A stretch of DNA of 64,000 nt. Origin: Janthinobacterium lividum PAMC 25724. Lineage in GTDB: Bacteria > Pseudomonadota > Gammaproteobacteria > Burkholderiales > Burkholderiaceae_D. Shown here in pieces: positions 31,238 to 41,183 of this stretch (within the stretch, counting starts at the first letter, position 1; every line of letters begins with the position of its first letter). The stretch lies in contig AHHB01000019.1 of assembly GCA_000242815.2 (NCBI GenBank), positions 186,001-250,000 of the forward strand, read 5' to 3'. The notes beneath the pieces were generated by a model. It searched no databases, was not told where the DNA came from, and was given only the letters and a program-made list of their open reading frames with translations. The position numbers and the translations under genes are program-made.

Positions 31238-31609
31238 TTATTTTTGATAATTTATTTTAATTATTTTCTTGTCTTTTTTTGATATAAGATAGACCACCGT
31301 TCGACCCAGCGAGGTTTTCCCTCCTAGTATTGGATTCTCTCCCTTTGCAAGGTTTGGGTGGAATGTTAATTCTATTTCATTATCCTCATCTTTTATGTGG
31401 ATAATGAAATCTTCAATATTTCTTTGTTTTTTTTCAAAATCCTCATAGGCTATAATGGAATATATTAAATATTTTCCTAATATCATATGATTCACATTTT
31501 CTGAGTTTTCCATTTTTTTCCCTTTTTGATTATCTAGGTTTTTTGACGCGGCATGTCCGCTAAGTGATAGAGAAATAAATGCGATTAGATAAATGGTGAT
31601 TTTTTTCAT
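31238..31609 (-). CDS. Immunity-like protein for the Rhs toxin, exported
   Basis: 123-aa protein whose ATG overlaps the Rhs stop codon as ATGA, so toxin and protector are translated together. Residues 1-21 are a signal peptide (MKKITIYLIAFISLSLSGHAA), placing it in the periplasm; an internal ATG at residue 33 (MENSENVNHM...) aligns with the paralogue at 29.1-29.5 kb and could give a cytoplasmic form. The rest is a small alpha/beta domain ending GGKTSLGRTVVYLISKKDKKIIKINYQK-like. The role as immunity protein is inferred from position, size, AT-rich composition and the decayed paralogue downstream. Family unknown to me. Confidence 0.7.
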   Translation of the reverse strand: MKKITIYLIAFISLSLSGHAASKNLDNQKGKKMENSENVNHMILGKYLIYSIIAYEDFEKKQRNIEDFIIHIKDEDNEIELTFHPNLAKGENPILGGKTSLGRTVVYLISKKDKKIIKINYQK

Positions 31610-34600
31610 AAATTGTAAATCTTTCCATTTTTTGAGTTGTATCCTTTTAATGCGCCACTCGGAGTGCCTAAATAACCTCTATATTCAAATTTCCCTATTC
31701 CTTTAGATTTCGCAATATCTATGTCGGCCCTGGAAAAATTATTGCTGTCATAGTAATCTTTCTCTTTTGTTGTTGGTGTTCCATTTTCTGTTGAATAATT
31801 TCCGTGAGTGTGCCAGTATCCAGATTCCTCACAGTTTTTTGCGATTTTGTTTCCTTCCCATGGATTTACTCCGTCATTATCTCCCCGTGTTGCTCTTGTG
31901 AAATCGTACTTCCCATTCTTTCCTTTGTAAATTAAGCCGCCATATTCAAGATTATCTCGAATTGATTTTGAGTTGTAGCGGATTAATGCTGCGCGAGCGG
32001 CACTGTCAGCACTTGAAAAACGCCCGCCGAGGCAACATGTTCCACATTTTTTTTGTAGTCCAAGTGGATCAATCCACATTGTAGGATTTGGTGCATAGGA
32101 ATATAAATTCATACCACCAGACAGCCCGGCAGGATCCTGATTTAGATATCTCGATGCGTCAGTATCATAGTAGCGATACCGGTTGTAAAACAGCCCAGTC
32201 TCTTGATCCTCATACTGCCCCTGAAATCGCAGCGGCTGGTCGATTTCTCCCTCTACGTGCAGCAAACGCCCCCACGCTTTGTAGCGCGCGCTCCAGACCA
32301 CGTTCCCTTGCGCATCCGTCAACTCGCGCGGCGTACCCAGGTGATCGCAGTGGTAGTGGGTGATGCTGTCGTGTGCTGCCGCGCCATCGGCTGCCGCCTG
32401 GGTACGCTGCCATGCCGATACATGGTGCGCCTCTATGCTCGCCTGCTCTTGCGCAATCGCTGCCTGCAGTTCGGTGTCGTGGTGGGTGGCCGGTAAATCC
32501 CATTGCGCGACGCGCGGCAGGTGGACCGCGCTTGCCTGTCGGCAGGCGGCCGACGCGATCCTGGCCAGCGGCACGAAGCTGTCCGGCTCGTACAGGTATG
32601 TGACCGTTTCTTCGTGCCCAAGTTCCTGTGCCAGCGTGTCGCCATCCCAGACGAAGAAGCTGATGCTGCTACCGCAGTTGCCGGGCTGGTCCTTGGTGAT
32701 GTTTTGTTGCTTGTTCCAGCGTGCATCCTCGACGCGTTTGGCGATGCGGCGGCTGAACGCGTCATAGAAATAGTGGGCGCGGTGGCGTGACTGGCGCTCC
32801 GTCCTGGTAGCGTGGCTGAAGCGGTTTTCGGCGTCGTATTCGAGCGCCAGATCGCTCCACGTCGACTCCCTGCCCGGCGGATGGAAGCGCTTGCTGGTTG
32901 CATTGCCTTGCTCGTCGTAATCGTATTCAGTATCGCCGTAGCGTTTCAGTACGTTGCCGGGCGCGGGCGCCGTGTCGAGCAGATTGCCTGCCGGATCGAA
33001 GGCGAAGTGTTCGGCCAGGCCTGCTTGCACGGCGGACAGTAGCTGGCCGACGGGGTCATAGGTGTAGCTGAGTTTGCCGAGCGGGCCGGCAGCGGTGGCG
33101 CCTGTTTGAAAAATGGTGCTCAGCTTGCCTTGCGCATCGTATGCGAAGCGGCGCTCGCGCACGGGGGCGGGCGCGTCGGCGCCACGCGCCAGGGTCAGCT
33201 GCGTGAGGCGCGATTGCGGGTCGTACTGGCGTGTGGCGAGCAAACCGCTGCTACCGAGCTGCCGCTGCTTTTCGCGGTGCAGCTTGTCGCGCTCGACATC
33301 GACCACGGCCTTGCCTTGCCACAGCACGCCATGCCAGTGGCCGGAACCGTAGCGCAAGGTGTCGATGCGGCGTCCGTTCGGCAAGACCGTCTGGATGCGG
33401 TTGCCCAGCTCATCATAGGCGTGCGTCATGACGAAGCTGGCATCCGGCACGCGCGGGGCGTTGGGCAGCCTGCCGGCGTCGGGCAGGGATTGCAGGAAAT
33501 ATGCGCTGCGCTCTTCGGTCAGCTGGCCCAGGGCATCGTGGACAAAGCGCTGTTCGGCTTGCGGCGCGGATACGGCTGTCAACCGCCCCAGCGCATCGTA
33601 GGCGTAGCGCACCACGCCGTCCGCCGTGGTCTTGACTTGCAACAAACCGAGTGCGTCGCGCAGCAGCAGCGTGCGCTGGCTGCCGCACTCGCTGGCGGTG
33701 AGGTTGCCGGACTGGTCATAGCTGTATTGCGTGCGCTTGCCGTCGAAGCCCGTTTCCGACGTCAGCCAGCCTTCCGCGTGATACGCGAGTTGATAACTTT
33801 CGCCCTTGGCGTTGATCAATTCCGTCAGTTGCAGCGCTGCATCGTAGCGGTACTGCACCGTATGGCCGACGGCGTCCGTGCGCTCCACGGGCAAGCCCTG
33901 GCCGTTGTAGCGGTAGCGCGTCTGCTGGCCGGCGCCATCCACGTGCAAGACCAGATTGCCGTCTGCATCGTAGGCGTAATGTTCGCGTGTTTTGTCTGGT
34001 GCGATGAGCTCGGTCAGGCGGCCGAGGCCATCGTACTCATAGCTGCTGACGTGGCTCATGGCATCGCGTACCGCCGTCAATCTTCCCTGCTTGTCGTAGT
34101 TGTACTCGCTGCTGTTGCCGGAGCAATCCGTGTAGCTGGTCAGCAAGCCCCGGCGCTTGTATTGGAAATGCTTGCTGCCGCCCCTGGCGTCGATCAGTTC
34201 CACCAGCTGGCCGCGCTGGTCGTAGCGGTAGCGCGTGACGTGGCCCAAGGCGTCCGTGATGCTCACGGGGCGGCCTGCTGCATCGTATTCGCGCAAGTTG
34301 GTGTTGCCCAGCGCATCGGTGAAGGCGACGGGCTGGTTCCCGTCATCGTATGCGACGCTGCTGGCGTATCCCTTGGCATCGGTGCTGCGGATCAGGTTGC
34401 CTACTGCATCGTAGACGTAGCGCGTGGCGGCGCCGTTGGCGTCGATGTCGGCCAGCAGCATGCCATCGCGGTCCCACTCGCGCCGGCCCAGCGAGGCGGA
34501 CTTGCCATCGATGATGCGGCTTACCTCGGTGACCAGCCAGTTGGCGTCGAAGGTGTATTCGAGGATGCTGCCGTTTTCCGTGACGCGGCTGGTGTCGTTG

Positions 34601-36591
34601 TCCACGTAATCGATGCGCGTGTGTTCGCTGCCATCGCAGGCCCGGGTGGCGATGGCGCGTGCCTGGTAGCTGTTGGCGATGGTGACGGGATGGCGCTGCG
34701 CCAGCTCCTGTTCGCTCAATGGGGAACCACTCCAGCGCTCGCGCAGCGCGTCCAGGCTGACCCATTCCAGCTCGTAACTAAAACCCGTGTAGCTGCTGCA
34801 CGACGTGAGCAGGTGGTGACGATAGCTGTAGCGGCGCGTGTCACCGAGCGCATTCGACTGGCTGATCAGGTTGTAGCGGGGCGCGAAGGGCGGCTGGGTA
34901 TCGGTCGTCTCAAGGGCATAGGCGTAGCGGACGTGGCAGAGGCGGCTGCCGTCGGCAAATACCTCGTCGATGCTGGCGATGTGGATGGCCTTTTCCTCAG
35001 CACCACGCATGGCTTCGAGCACGCTGCCATCATCGCTGCGCAGGCGCAGCAGCACTGCGCCCGGTTTGGCATCCATGCATCGCTCGATGCTGATGCCGCG
35101 TCCATCGCGCCCTTCGCTGCGCACGAGGGCAAAGCGCTGCGTGGCGACGGGAGCGGACGGGGCCAGCATGGCGTTGACGCCGTCGTAGCCGTGCGGCAGC
35201 GAGCCGCTTTCAGCGCGCGCGTAGCGGTCGACGCTGCCGTCGCGCCACAGCACGGTAAAGGTGTCGGCGCCGTCGCGCGTCAGCGTAAAACCTTCCTTGC
35301 GGCTGTCGTGTTGCTGGCCCGGTTTCAGGCCAGGCAGGCGCAGGGCGCGGCCGCTGTCGTCGTGCACCACGATGCCTGCATCGCACAGCGACAGGCTGGT
35401 GGTGTAGGGCGTTGACCAGCGCGCGCCCAGCAAACCCTCGTCTTCGCATTCGGCGCCGGAGCGGTAGCAACGCGTCCAGGCGATGGGTATGGCGCCTTCC
35501 AGGGCGAAATCGGTCTGGTACAGGATTTCCTGCCCCGTGCCGAAATGCACGGGCTTGCGGCCTTTGACGGGTTTTTTTGCGGGGCCGCTATCCTTGGGGC
35601 AGCAGTCGGAGGGGGCTTCCGATTTCGGTTCCTTCTTGCCCCGGCTCTTGCCGTCGTCACCGCCATTTTTTGGGGGAGGTTGGTCGAGTTTTGGGGGCGG
35701 CTTGTCCGGTTTTTTGCCGACCAGCTTGTCCTTGACCTGCTTGACGCTCGGCGCCGCTTTTTTGCCGAGGAACTTGCTCAGCATTTTTCCGCCGGGAATC
35801 TTGCTGAAGACCGCCGCGTGCAATAATGATTCTGTCGCATTCATGACGATGTCTGAGGCGGTATTGATCAAATCTGGTGTTTTGCCTGTCAATAGGTAGT
35901 CGGCCGCCTGATCAAACACCGTGGCCGAGGCTTTCACTGCGGTTCCACTGGCAACGGTCGCCGTGCCGGTAACAGCGCCCGTTGCTGCCGCTGTTTCCAT
36001 CGCGGCAGCTGCCGGCAGGCCAATGCCCGTTGCCGCCACGCCCAATCCGGCGACTCCCAGCACCGCGCTGCCTGTCAAGATGGTGCCGCCCGCGTCCACC
36101 AGGTCTTCGGCGGCGCCATGCATTTTTTTGGAGCCATGATCCTTGTAGTCTTGCGCCGCTTCCCGTATCGCCGCCTTCAGTTCCTTGAGCACGGGCTTGG
36201 CCGCCTCTGCGCCTCGCTCATAAATCTTGCCCACGGTATTGCGCGAATTCATCCATACTTCACGCCCCATCTGCACTAAATTAGCGCCGTTGGCGCGGTG
36301 GATGGCGCTGGCGACCTTGGTGTCGACCTGCTTGCCGACGGTACCGCTCTTGACGCCGCCCGCCTTGCCGGCCGCGTCGCCCTTGACGGCGGGAATGATG
36401 CTGCGCTGGTGCAGGATGACGGGTTCGCTGTGCGACTTGACGTTGGGCGAGGCGTTCTGTGCTTCAGCAAATTCACCGATGATGCTGTAGGGAATAGGCG
36501 GCGTGCTGGAGCCGACGGGCGTCTTGCAAATGTCTGGGCTGAGGCTGACGCAATAGAAGCGCGAAGCTTTGGTGACGGTTTCATTTGTCAT
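31606..36591 (-). CDS. rhs: Type VI Rhs effector: PAAR-like N-terminus, Rhs shell, DUF4329-like toxin tip
   Basis: 1661-aa secreted effector. Residues 1-110 look like a DUF4150/PAAR-like tip domain (ICKTPVGSSTPPIPYSIIGE), which seats the protein on VgrG. Residues 150-280 are hydrophobic Ala/Gly-rich helices that may carry the toxin across the target membrane. From about 345 the Rhs shell starts (HFGTGQEILYQTDF), with many YD repeats of the form Y-x-Y-D-x-x-G, ending in the core border ...NPTMWIDPLGLQ near 1510. The last 150 residues are a DUF4329-like toxin: E1549 in EYGGLIY, H1594-T-H1596 and S1620-x-x-D1623 form a JAMM-like metal-site pattern with a long insert. A peptidase or deubiquitinase-like activity is my inference. 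The immunity-like gene is coupled to its stop. The first codons overlap the DUF2169 gene. Confidence 0.9.
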   Translation of the reverse strand: MTNETVTKASRFYCVSLSPDICKTPVGSSTPPIPYSIIGEFAEAQNASPNVKSHSEPVILHQRSIIPAVKGDAAGKAGGVKSGTVGKQVDTKVASAIHRANGANLVQMGREVWMNSRNTVGKIYERGAEAAKPVLKELKAAIREAAQDYKDHGSKKMHGAAEDLVDAGGTILTGSAVLGVAGLGVAATGIGLPAAAAMETAAATGAVTGTATVASGTAVKASATVFDQAADYLLTGKTPDLINTASDIVMNATESLLHAAVFSKIPGGKMLSKFLGKKAAPSVKQVKDKLVGKKPDKPPPKLDQPPPKNGGDDGKSRGKKEPKSEAPSDCCPKDSGPAKKPVKGRKPVHFGTGQEILYQTDFALEGAIPIAWTRCYRSGAECEDEGLLGARWSTPYTTSLSLCDAGIVVHDDSGRALRLPGLKPGQQHDSRKEGFTLTRDGADTFTVLWRDGSVDRYARAESGSLPHGYDGVNAMLAPSAPVATQRFALVRSEGRDGRGISIERCMDAKPGAVLLRLRSDDGSVLEAMRGAEEKAIHIASIDEVFADGSRLCHVRYAYALETTDTQPPFAPRYNLISQSNALGDTRRYSYRHHLLTSCSSYTGFSYELEWVSLDALRERWSGSPLSEQELAQRHPVTIANSYQARAIATRACDGSEHTRIDYVDNDTSRVTENGSILEYTFDANWLVTEVSRIIDGKSASLGRREWDRDGMLLADIDANGAATRYVYDAVGNLIRSTDAKGYASSVAYDDGNQPVAFTDALGNTNLREYDAAGRPVSITDALGHVTRYRYDQRGQLVELIDARGGSKHFQYKRRGLLTSYTDCSGNSSEYNYDKQGRLTAVRDAMSHVSSYEYDGLGRLTELIAPDKTREHYAYDADGNLVLHVDGAGQQTRYRYNGQGLPVERTDAVGHTVQYRYDAALQLTELINAKGESYQLAYHAEGWLTSETGFDGKRTQYSYDQSGNLTASECGSQRTLLLRDALGLLQVKTTADGVVRYAYDALGRLTAVSAPQAEQRFVHDALGQLTEERSAYFLQSLPDAGRLPNAPRVPDASFVMTHAYDELGNRIQTVLPNGRRIDTLRYGSGHWHGVLWQGKAVVDVERDKLHREKQRQLGSSGLLATRQYDPQSRLTQLTLARGADAPAPVRERRFAYDAQGKLSTIFQTGATAAGPLGKLSYTYDPVGQLLSAVQAGLAEHFAFDPAGNLLDTAPAPGNVLKRYGDTEYDYDEQGNATSKRFHPPGRESTWSDLALEYDAENRFSHATRTERQSRHRAHYFYDAFSRRIAKRVEDARWNKQQNITKDQPGNCGSSISFFVWDGDTLAQELGHEETVTYLYEPDSFVPLARIASAACRQASAVHLPRVAQWDLPATHHDTELQAAIAQEQASIEAHHVSAWQRTQAAADGAAAHDSITHYHCDHLGTPRELTDAQGNVVWSARYKAWGRLLHVEGEIDQPLRFQGQYEDQETGLFYNRYRYYDTDASRYLNQDPAGLSGGMNLYSYAPNPTMWIDPLGLQKKCGTCCLGGRFSSADSAARAALIRYNSKSIRDNLEYGGLIYKGKNGKYDFTRATRGDNDGVNPWEGNKIAKNCEESGYWHTHGNYSTENGTPTTKEKDYYDSNNFSRADIDIAKSKGIGKFEYRGYLGTPSGALKGYNSKNGKIYNL

Positions 36592-37900
36592 TGTTTTTAC
36601 CTTGCTCGGCCGCCTTGCCCAGCGCTTCCTGGGCCTGTTCCAGCAGTTCGATGCGGGAGATTTGTGCCGCCTCCGTCAGGTGCAGCAGGCGCGACGCGAC
36701 TTGGCCCGCGTCGGCCGGTACGATGGCGCGCCACACCAGTTCCACGCTGGCCGCCTCAGGATCGAGCAGCACCGTATCGATGGCCAGTCGCCAGACGAGC
36801 AACTGATCGTTCTTATCCGCCAGCAGCAGGCACAGCACCTGTTGCGGCAGGGCGAAGCGCAGCACGGTGTTGCCGCGCGGGTCGATGCGGGCCGAGCGGT
36901 GGTCGTGGCGGCACAGATTGGTCAAGGTGAATTTCTCCAGTCCCGCCAGGTGCGGACATTGCTGGTCCGGAGGCGTGCTGTTCCAGTAGGCGAAATCGAA
37001 GTCTTCCGGCAGGGCGGGGACTTCATCGGCATCCCATTTGTCCTTGACGACGATGCTGCCTGCCAGCGCGCGGCGCGGCAGCCAGCCTCGGCCGATAGCG
37101 GCCAAACCCGCCGGCGCGGGCAGCGCCTTGCCGCCCGCGCCTTGCCAGAACTGGGCGGCCGTGCATGGCAGAGATGCATCCGTGATCGATGGTTGTGTGA
37201 TACGGGGCGCTGGCACCTCATTGATCTGTTTCGCATCCAGGTACCAGTGGCGCGCAAAACCCCTCCCCAGCGGATTGGCCTGGCAAGAATCGTGTTGCGC
37301 CGCGTTGCAGTCATCGGCCTCGATGCGGCATTGGCCGCCATACGCGTAAGCGTAGTGCAGCGGCAATTGCAGGAACGCTTCCGGCGCCGATAAGTGCCAC
37401 GGATTGGGCCGCAGCAAACCCACGGTGGCAATGCGGGCGCAGCCTTGCGCCAGGCGCGTGAGCACGGCTTTCTTGCGGAAGGCGCGCTCGCCACACACTT
37501 GCAAAGTCTTGTCGATCAGGATTTTCTTTTCTGACTGCACCTTCAAGTTGACGAGAAATTGTGGCATCGCCTGCCCGCGCGGTGCGTGCGCCACGCCATT
37601 GACGATCACGTCGCAGCGTGGCTTGTACGGTGCGAAGTCGCTTTCCTGCATGGTGCCTGCCTGCGTGTCGCCGCCCAGGTGCTGGTCTTCCGTGGCCAGC
37701 GGCGACTGACGCGCCATGGGCTGCAGGCTGGCCAGGCCGTCCGCGCCGCAGGGGCCCAAGGTGTAGCCCATGCGCGCTACCACCACATGAAAGGCCTCGC
37801 CAAACTGGTCGACCATGTCGAATTGGCAGGCCGCGTGCGGCGTGCGGTTATCGAAGAGCAGGTTGGGGATGTTGAAATGGGCTGTGCCGGCGTCATTCAT
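36581..37900 (-). CDS. DUF2169 type VI effector adaptor
   Basis: 439-aa cytoplasmic protein of the DUF2169 family, which acts as chaperone/adaptor loading PAAR-like (DUF4150) effectors on VgrG. Typical parts are the N-terminal HFNIPNLLFDNRTPH with VVVARMGYTLGP, KPRCDVIVNGVAHAPRG and later YAYGGQCRIEADD with ANPLGRGF. Its ATG at 37900 lies 2 bp after the vgrG stop, and its end overlaps the rhs start by 11 bp, so vgrG, adaptor and effector are one translational unit. This matches the family's known partner, the DUF4150 N-terminus of the Rhs protein. Confidence 0.9.
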   Translation of the reverse strand: MNDAGTAHFNIPNLLFDNRTPHAACQFDMVDQFGEAFHVVVARMGYTLGPCGADGLASLQPMARQSPLATEDQHLGGDTQAGTMQESDFAPYKPRCDVIVNGVAHAPRGQAMPQFLVNLKVQSEKKILIDKTLQVCGERAFRKKAVLTRLAQGCARIATVGLLRPNPWHLSAPEAFLQLPLHYAYAYGGQCRIEADDCNAAQHDSCQANPLGRGFARHWYLDAKQINEVPAPRITQPSITDASLPCTAAQFWQGAGGKALPAPAGLAAIGRGWLPRRALAGSIVVKDKWDADEVPALPEDFDFAYWNSTPPDQQCPHLAGLEKFTLTNLCRHDHRSARIDPRGNTVLRFALPQQVLCLLLADKNDQLLVWRLAIDTVLLDPEAASVELVWRAIVPADAGQVASRLLHLTEAAQISRIELLEQAQEALGKAAEQGKNNDK

Positions 37901-37902
37901 CG

Positions 37903-40059
37903 TCAGCCCGGATTGTTGTCGATGTCGTCGCCATGGATTTGCACCTTGGACCTGCCGCGGATGATGATTTCATCGGCAACCAGTTCGATGCGTCCCGGCG
38001 TGATGGTGATACTGGACGTGCCCACCGTCATCGTGTGCGAATCGGTGGCCGTGAGCGTGCTGTCGGCGCCGACGATGACGCTTTTCGCCAGGCCGATCTG
38101 CTCAGCCTGCGCCAGCACCACGGTGGTGTTCATGGCGCCGATGACGGTGGTCTGGTAGGCCGCGCCTATGGTCAGCACCTTGGCCAAGCCTATCGTTTCG
38201 TCCTTGGCCAGGGTTACCCGTTCTGAACGGTGGCCGTCAATCTGCACCTGCTCGTTGCCGCCCACGTGTTCGTGGCGGTTGTCGCCGATGTCGATGTGTT
38301 CGTCATGGTCGACGCGCTCACGGCGGTTGTTGTGCACGGTGATGTCTTCATCGTGGCCCACCGTTTCCGTGCGGTCGCGCTTGATGTGCACGGTTTCATC
38401 GCGATCGACAGTCTTTTTCCGGTCATTGCCGACCCAGTGCGATTCGTCATGCTCGACTTCGATGCGCTGGTCTTTTTCCGCATGCAGCCATAGTTCTTCC
38501 GCATCCTTGCGGTCTTCAAAGCGCAAGGCGTTGGCGTGTGCGCTGGAGCCCTTCTTCGAGGAACGGCTGAGCATGCCGCTTTGCGTCTTGTTCGCTGGCA
38601 AGTCCCATGGCGGCATATTGCGCGCGTTGTAGACGCAGCCGATGATGATGGGCATGGCGACGTTACCGTCGAGAAATTGCACGGCCACTTCCATGCCCAC
38701 CCGGGGCAGGCTGATATGGCCGAAGTTCGGGCCTGCCCAGTTCGATATCACGCGTATCCACGGCGAACTTTTGTCGTCGAAGCTGCCCAGGCGGTCCCAG
38801 TGGAATTGCACCTTCACCCGACCATAACCGTCCGTATGGATTTCCTCGCCGGGCGGCCCGACCACGGTCGCTGTCTGTACGCCGTAGATCTTCGGTTCGC
38901 GGCTATGAAAATGGCGGCCGGGGCGCCAGGGAGTGGCGCGCGGGATGCACGTAAATGTGTTGCTGTAGTGCGAGGTGGCGCCGTGCCCTTGCTGGTAGTT
39001 GTTGCTGGCGTAGTGGTGCACGGACAGGATCAGGTATTCGCCAGCGGCCTTGCCCGAAGCTGCACTGTCGAAATGCCCGTCCAGGGTGAACCAGCGCCCC
39101 GGCTGCGCGGTGCGGTCGTTGCCCTGCGCCTCGAACAGCTGGCCCTGCGCATCAAGCTCTTCCATGCGTCGCTGTGCCAGGGCTTCGCCGTCGTCGATGT
39201 TTTTAAAACCATAGCTGCCCGTGTTTTCATACACTTCCAGGGATGGCACGCCGCCTTGGCGGTTCAGCGAGTCGCCGCTGGCGCGGGCGCTGCGCGGATT
39301 CTTGAAGTTGAAGCTGGCTAGCGTCATCCGGGCCGAGGCCATGCGCCGCACAGTGCCCCATTGATGCACTCCATCATCTTCCATGGAACCGGCCTGGTGC
39401 TGGAAGGGCATGGCGCTCGATGCGCCATCGATGGGCTTGCCGGTGGTGCTGTCGTCGTCCAGCCACAAGGTGTGGCCGTCGTGGCGGTGTTCGTAGCGAT
39501 AGTGCCAGCCCAGCTGTTCCCAATGGCGGTGCAGCAGGTTGTGGTCGCTCTCGTTGTGCTGGCAAATGTAGGTGATGGCGGGATCCGCGCCGCTGGCGGC
39601 CAGCTTATAGTCGCGCATCAGGTAGTCATCGAACACCTTGTCGGTCAGCGCCGCTACCGTCAAGCCGTGGAAGGCGACATTGTTTTGCCGCAAGCGCAAA
39701 TGCGATAGCCACGGTTCCAGCACCATTTCATAAAAGGCGAAGCCGCCGTCCGTGCGCAGGAAGCGAAATTCAAACACATAGCCGTTGAAGTAGCGCAAGC
39801 TGCCGTCTTCGCGCACCAGTTCGACGGTCACCATTTTCCCCATCACTTTGTCGAGGGCGATGGCCGCATCGTCGGACAGCACTTCCACCACATAGGAAAA
39901 ATCGCGCGACAGGCTTTCGCTGGCGGCCAGGCTGTTGGCCAGGAACTGGCTGTGGGCTGGCGCATCGCCATGCGGAAAATGCAGGCGCAGCAGGCGCTGG
40001 CCCTGCATCTCGCCCACTAATGCCGTCCATGCCGCCGTCATCTCGGGGAACTTGCTCAT
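37903..40059 (-). CDS. vgrG: VgrG spike protein of the type VI secretion system
   Basis: 718-aa spike trimer subunit. I start at the ATG at 40059 (MSKFPEMTAAW...); the frame extends upstream to a TTG at 40140 without family-like sequence. Parts: gp27-like region (residues 1-370), gp5 OB fold with VKVQFHWDRLG and SSPWIRVISNWAG then GMEVAVQFLDGN and IIGCVYNARNMPPW, then a long beta-helix needle rich in D-E-x-V repeats (RKKTVDRDETVHIKRDRTE...). No extra toxin domain follows the needle, so toxicity lies in the Rhs cargo. The gene lies between tssG and the DUF2169 adaptor. Confidence 0.95.
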   Translation of the reverse strand: MSKFPEMTAAWTALVGEMQGQRLLRLHFPHGDAPAHSQFLANSLAASESLSRDFSYVVEVLSDDAAIALDKVMGKMVTVELVREDGSLRYFNGYVFEFRFLRTDGGFAFYEMVLEPWLSHLRLRQNNVAFHGLTVAALTDKVFDDYLMRDYKLAASGADPAITYICQHNESDHNLLHRHWEQLGWHYRYEHRHDGHTLWLDDDSTTGKPIDGASSAMPFQHQAGSMEDDGVHQWGTVRRMASARMTLASFNFKNPRSARASGDSLNRQGGVPSLEVYENTGSYGFKNIDDGEALAQRRMEELDAQGQLFEAQGNDRTAQPGRWFTLDGHFDSAASGKAAGEYLILSVHHYASNNYQQGHGATSHYSNTFTCIPRATPWRPGRHFHSREPKIYGVQTATVVGPPGEEIHTDGYGRVKVQFHWDRLGSFDDKSSPWIRVISNWAGPNFGHISLPRVGMEVAVQFLDGNVAMPIIIGCVYNARNMPPWDLPANKTQSGMLSRSSKKGSSAHANALRFEDRKDAEELWLHAEKDQRIEVEHDESHWVGNDRKKTVDRDETVHIKRDRTETVGHDEDITVHNNRRERVDHDEHIDIGDNRHEHVGGNEQVQIDGHRSERVTLAKDETIGLAKVLTIGAAYQTTVIGAMNTTVVLAQAEQIGLAKSVIVGADSTLTATDSHTMTVGTSSITITPGRIELVADEIIIRGRSKVQIHGDDIDNNPG

Positions 40060-40136
40060 CGCGCATCGCTTCACGGTAGGAATCGTTGAGCGACTGTAGC
40101 AATAGCGAACACCAGCGTTTTGCGCAGCCGCAAGCT

Positions 40137-41183
40137 TCAATCGTTGATTGAAGGCATCAGTTGCATTTCGTAATGCATGTCGTCGCGGTGGCGCGGTGTC
40201 GTGCCAATGCCGAGGAAACTGTTGCAGCCGAGTCCAGCGTGTGGCGCGGTCGTCAATGCCAGTCCCCGCACCTCGCTGGCGTGCAGTACCAGCACGATGT
40301 CGTAGCGCATGAGCGGCTGGCCGAACAGCATCAGCATGCGCCGCAGCGCTACGCTACCGGGCGCGCGCGGCAGGAAGCTCGCGTGCTGCTGCGCCGTGAG
40401 CGGACCGAGGCGCAGGCGCACGGCCAGGTCGGGGCGGCGGCAGCGCTCGCCGATGGTGGCGCGTTGGCCCAGCACGGCATTGGCCATGCCCAGCGCCGTT
40501 TGTTCGCGCGGCGCCAGCACGTCCATGCCCCCCGTCGCTTCGTCGATGTGGCAGGGCACGCCGAAGTGCTCGCCGAGGATGCGCGCCATCACGATGGATG
40601 AGATGGTGCGCTGCTGGAGCAAGCCCGAGTACAGGCCGATCGCCACCTCGTCCTGGCCCTGGCCCGGCTGGCACGCGGCCAGGGCCAGCAGGCGCGACAG
40701 GAAGGCGCCGCCGTGGCCGGCGTGCTCGATGCGGTATTTTTGCCAGGCCTGGTAAAACAGGGTGACGGTACGGCTGGAAAATAGGTCGAGAAAAGCGCGT
40801 GCGCTGGTGTCGCGTTCGCTATGCTGGTGCGCGGCGATGCGTTCCGAATAGTGGCTGGGCAAGCTACCCTGGCAGCCCAGCAAGCCCATGAAGGCGGGCG
40901 TGAGGTGGATGTGCTGGTTCTGGCCGGACAGCAGCGCTTGCAGCAAGGCATCGGCATCGGCCATATCACCTATCGCCAGCGCCTCAATCTGGCTGGCGGG
41001 AAAGCGCAGCGAGACGCTATTGTCGAAGCGTAGGATTTTTTGCAGCGCCGTGTATTCATCGATGCCGTGTTCGGCTAGCCACGCCAGCAGCAGGCGCAGC
41101 GCCTGGAAGCACTCGAAGCGCTGCGGCGCATCGAGCAATTGCTCGATCACGCTGGGGTGGCGTCGGCGCTGCGCTCTGGGCAT
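40137..41183 (-). CDS. tssG: Type VI secretion baseplate protein TssG
   Basis: 348-aa baseplate wedge subunit (ImpH, DUF1305) that works with TssF, TssE and TssK in the cytoplasm. Typical: the N-terminal FECFQALRLLLAWL, SVSLRFPASQIEAL, FMGLLGCQGSLPSHYSE near residue 100 and a C-terminal half ending in a phage-gp53-like fold with LGCNSFLG. The ATG at 41183 lies within the tssF end (37-bp overlap). The order tssF-tssG is universal; here vgrG follows directly. Confidence 0.94.
   Translation of the reverse strand: MPRAQRRRHPSVIEQLLDAPQRFECFQALRLLLAWLAEHGIDEYTALQKILRFDNSVSLRFPASQIEALAIGDMADADALLQALLSGQNQHIHLTPAFMGLLGCQGSLPSHYSERIAAHQHSERDTSARAFLDLFSSRTVTLFYQAWQKYRIEHAGHGGAFLSRLLALAACQPGQGQDEVAIGLYSGLLQQRTISSIVMARILGEHFGVPCHIDEATGGMDVLAPREQTALGMANAVLGQRATIGERCRRPDLAVRLRLGPLTAQQHASFLPRAPGSVALRRMLMLFGQPLMRYDIVLVLHASEVRGLALTTAPHAGLGCNSFLGIGTTPRHRDDMHYEMQLMPSIND

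Noticed and set aside
33106-35415. 769-codon open frame on the plus strand opposite the Rhs gene
   Set aside because: Antisense to the YD repeats; its own repetitive look comes from them. No start signal or known fold.
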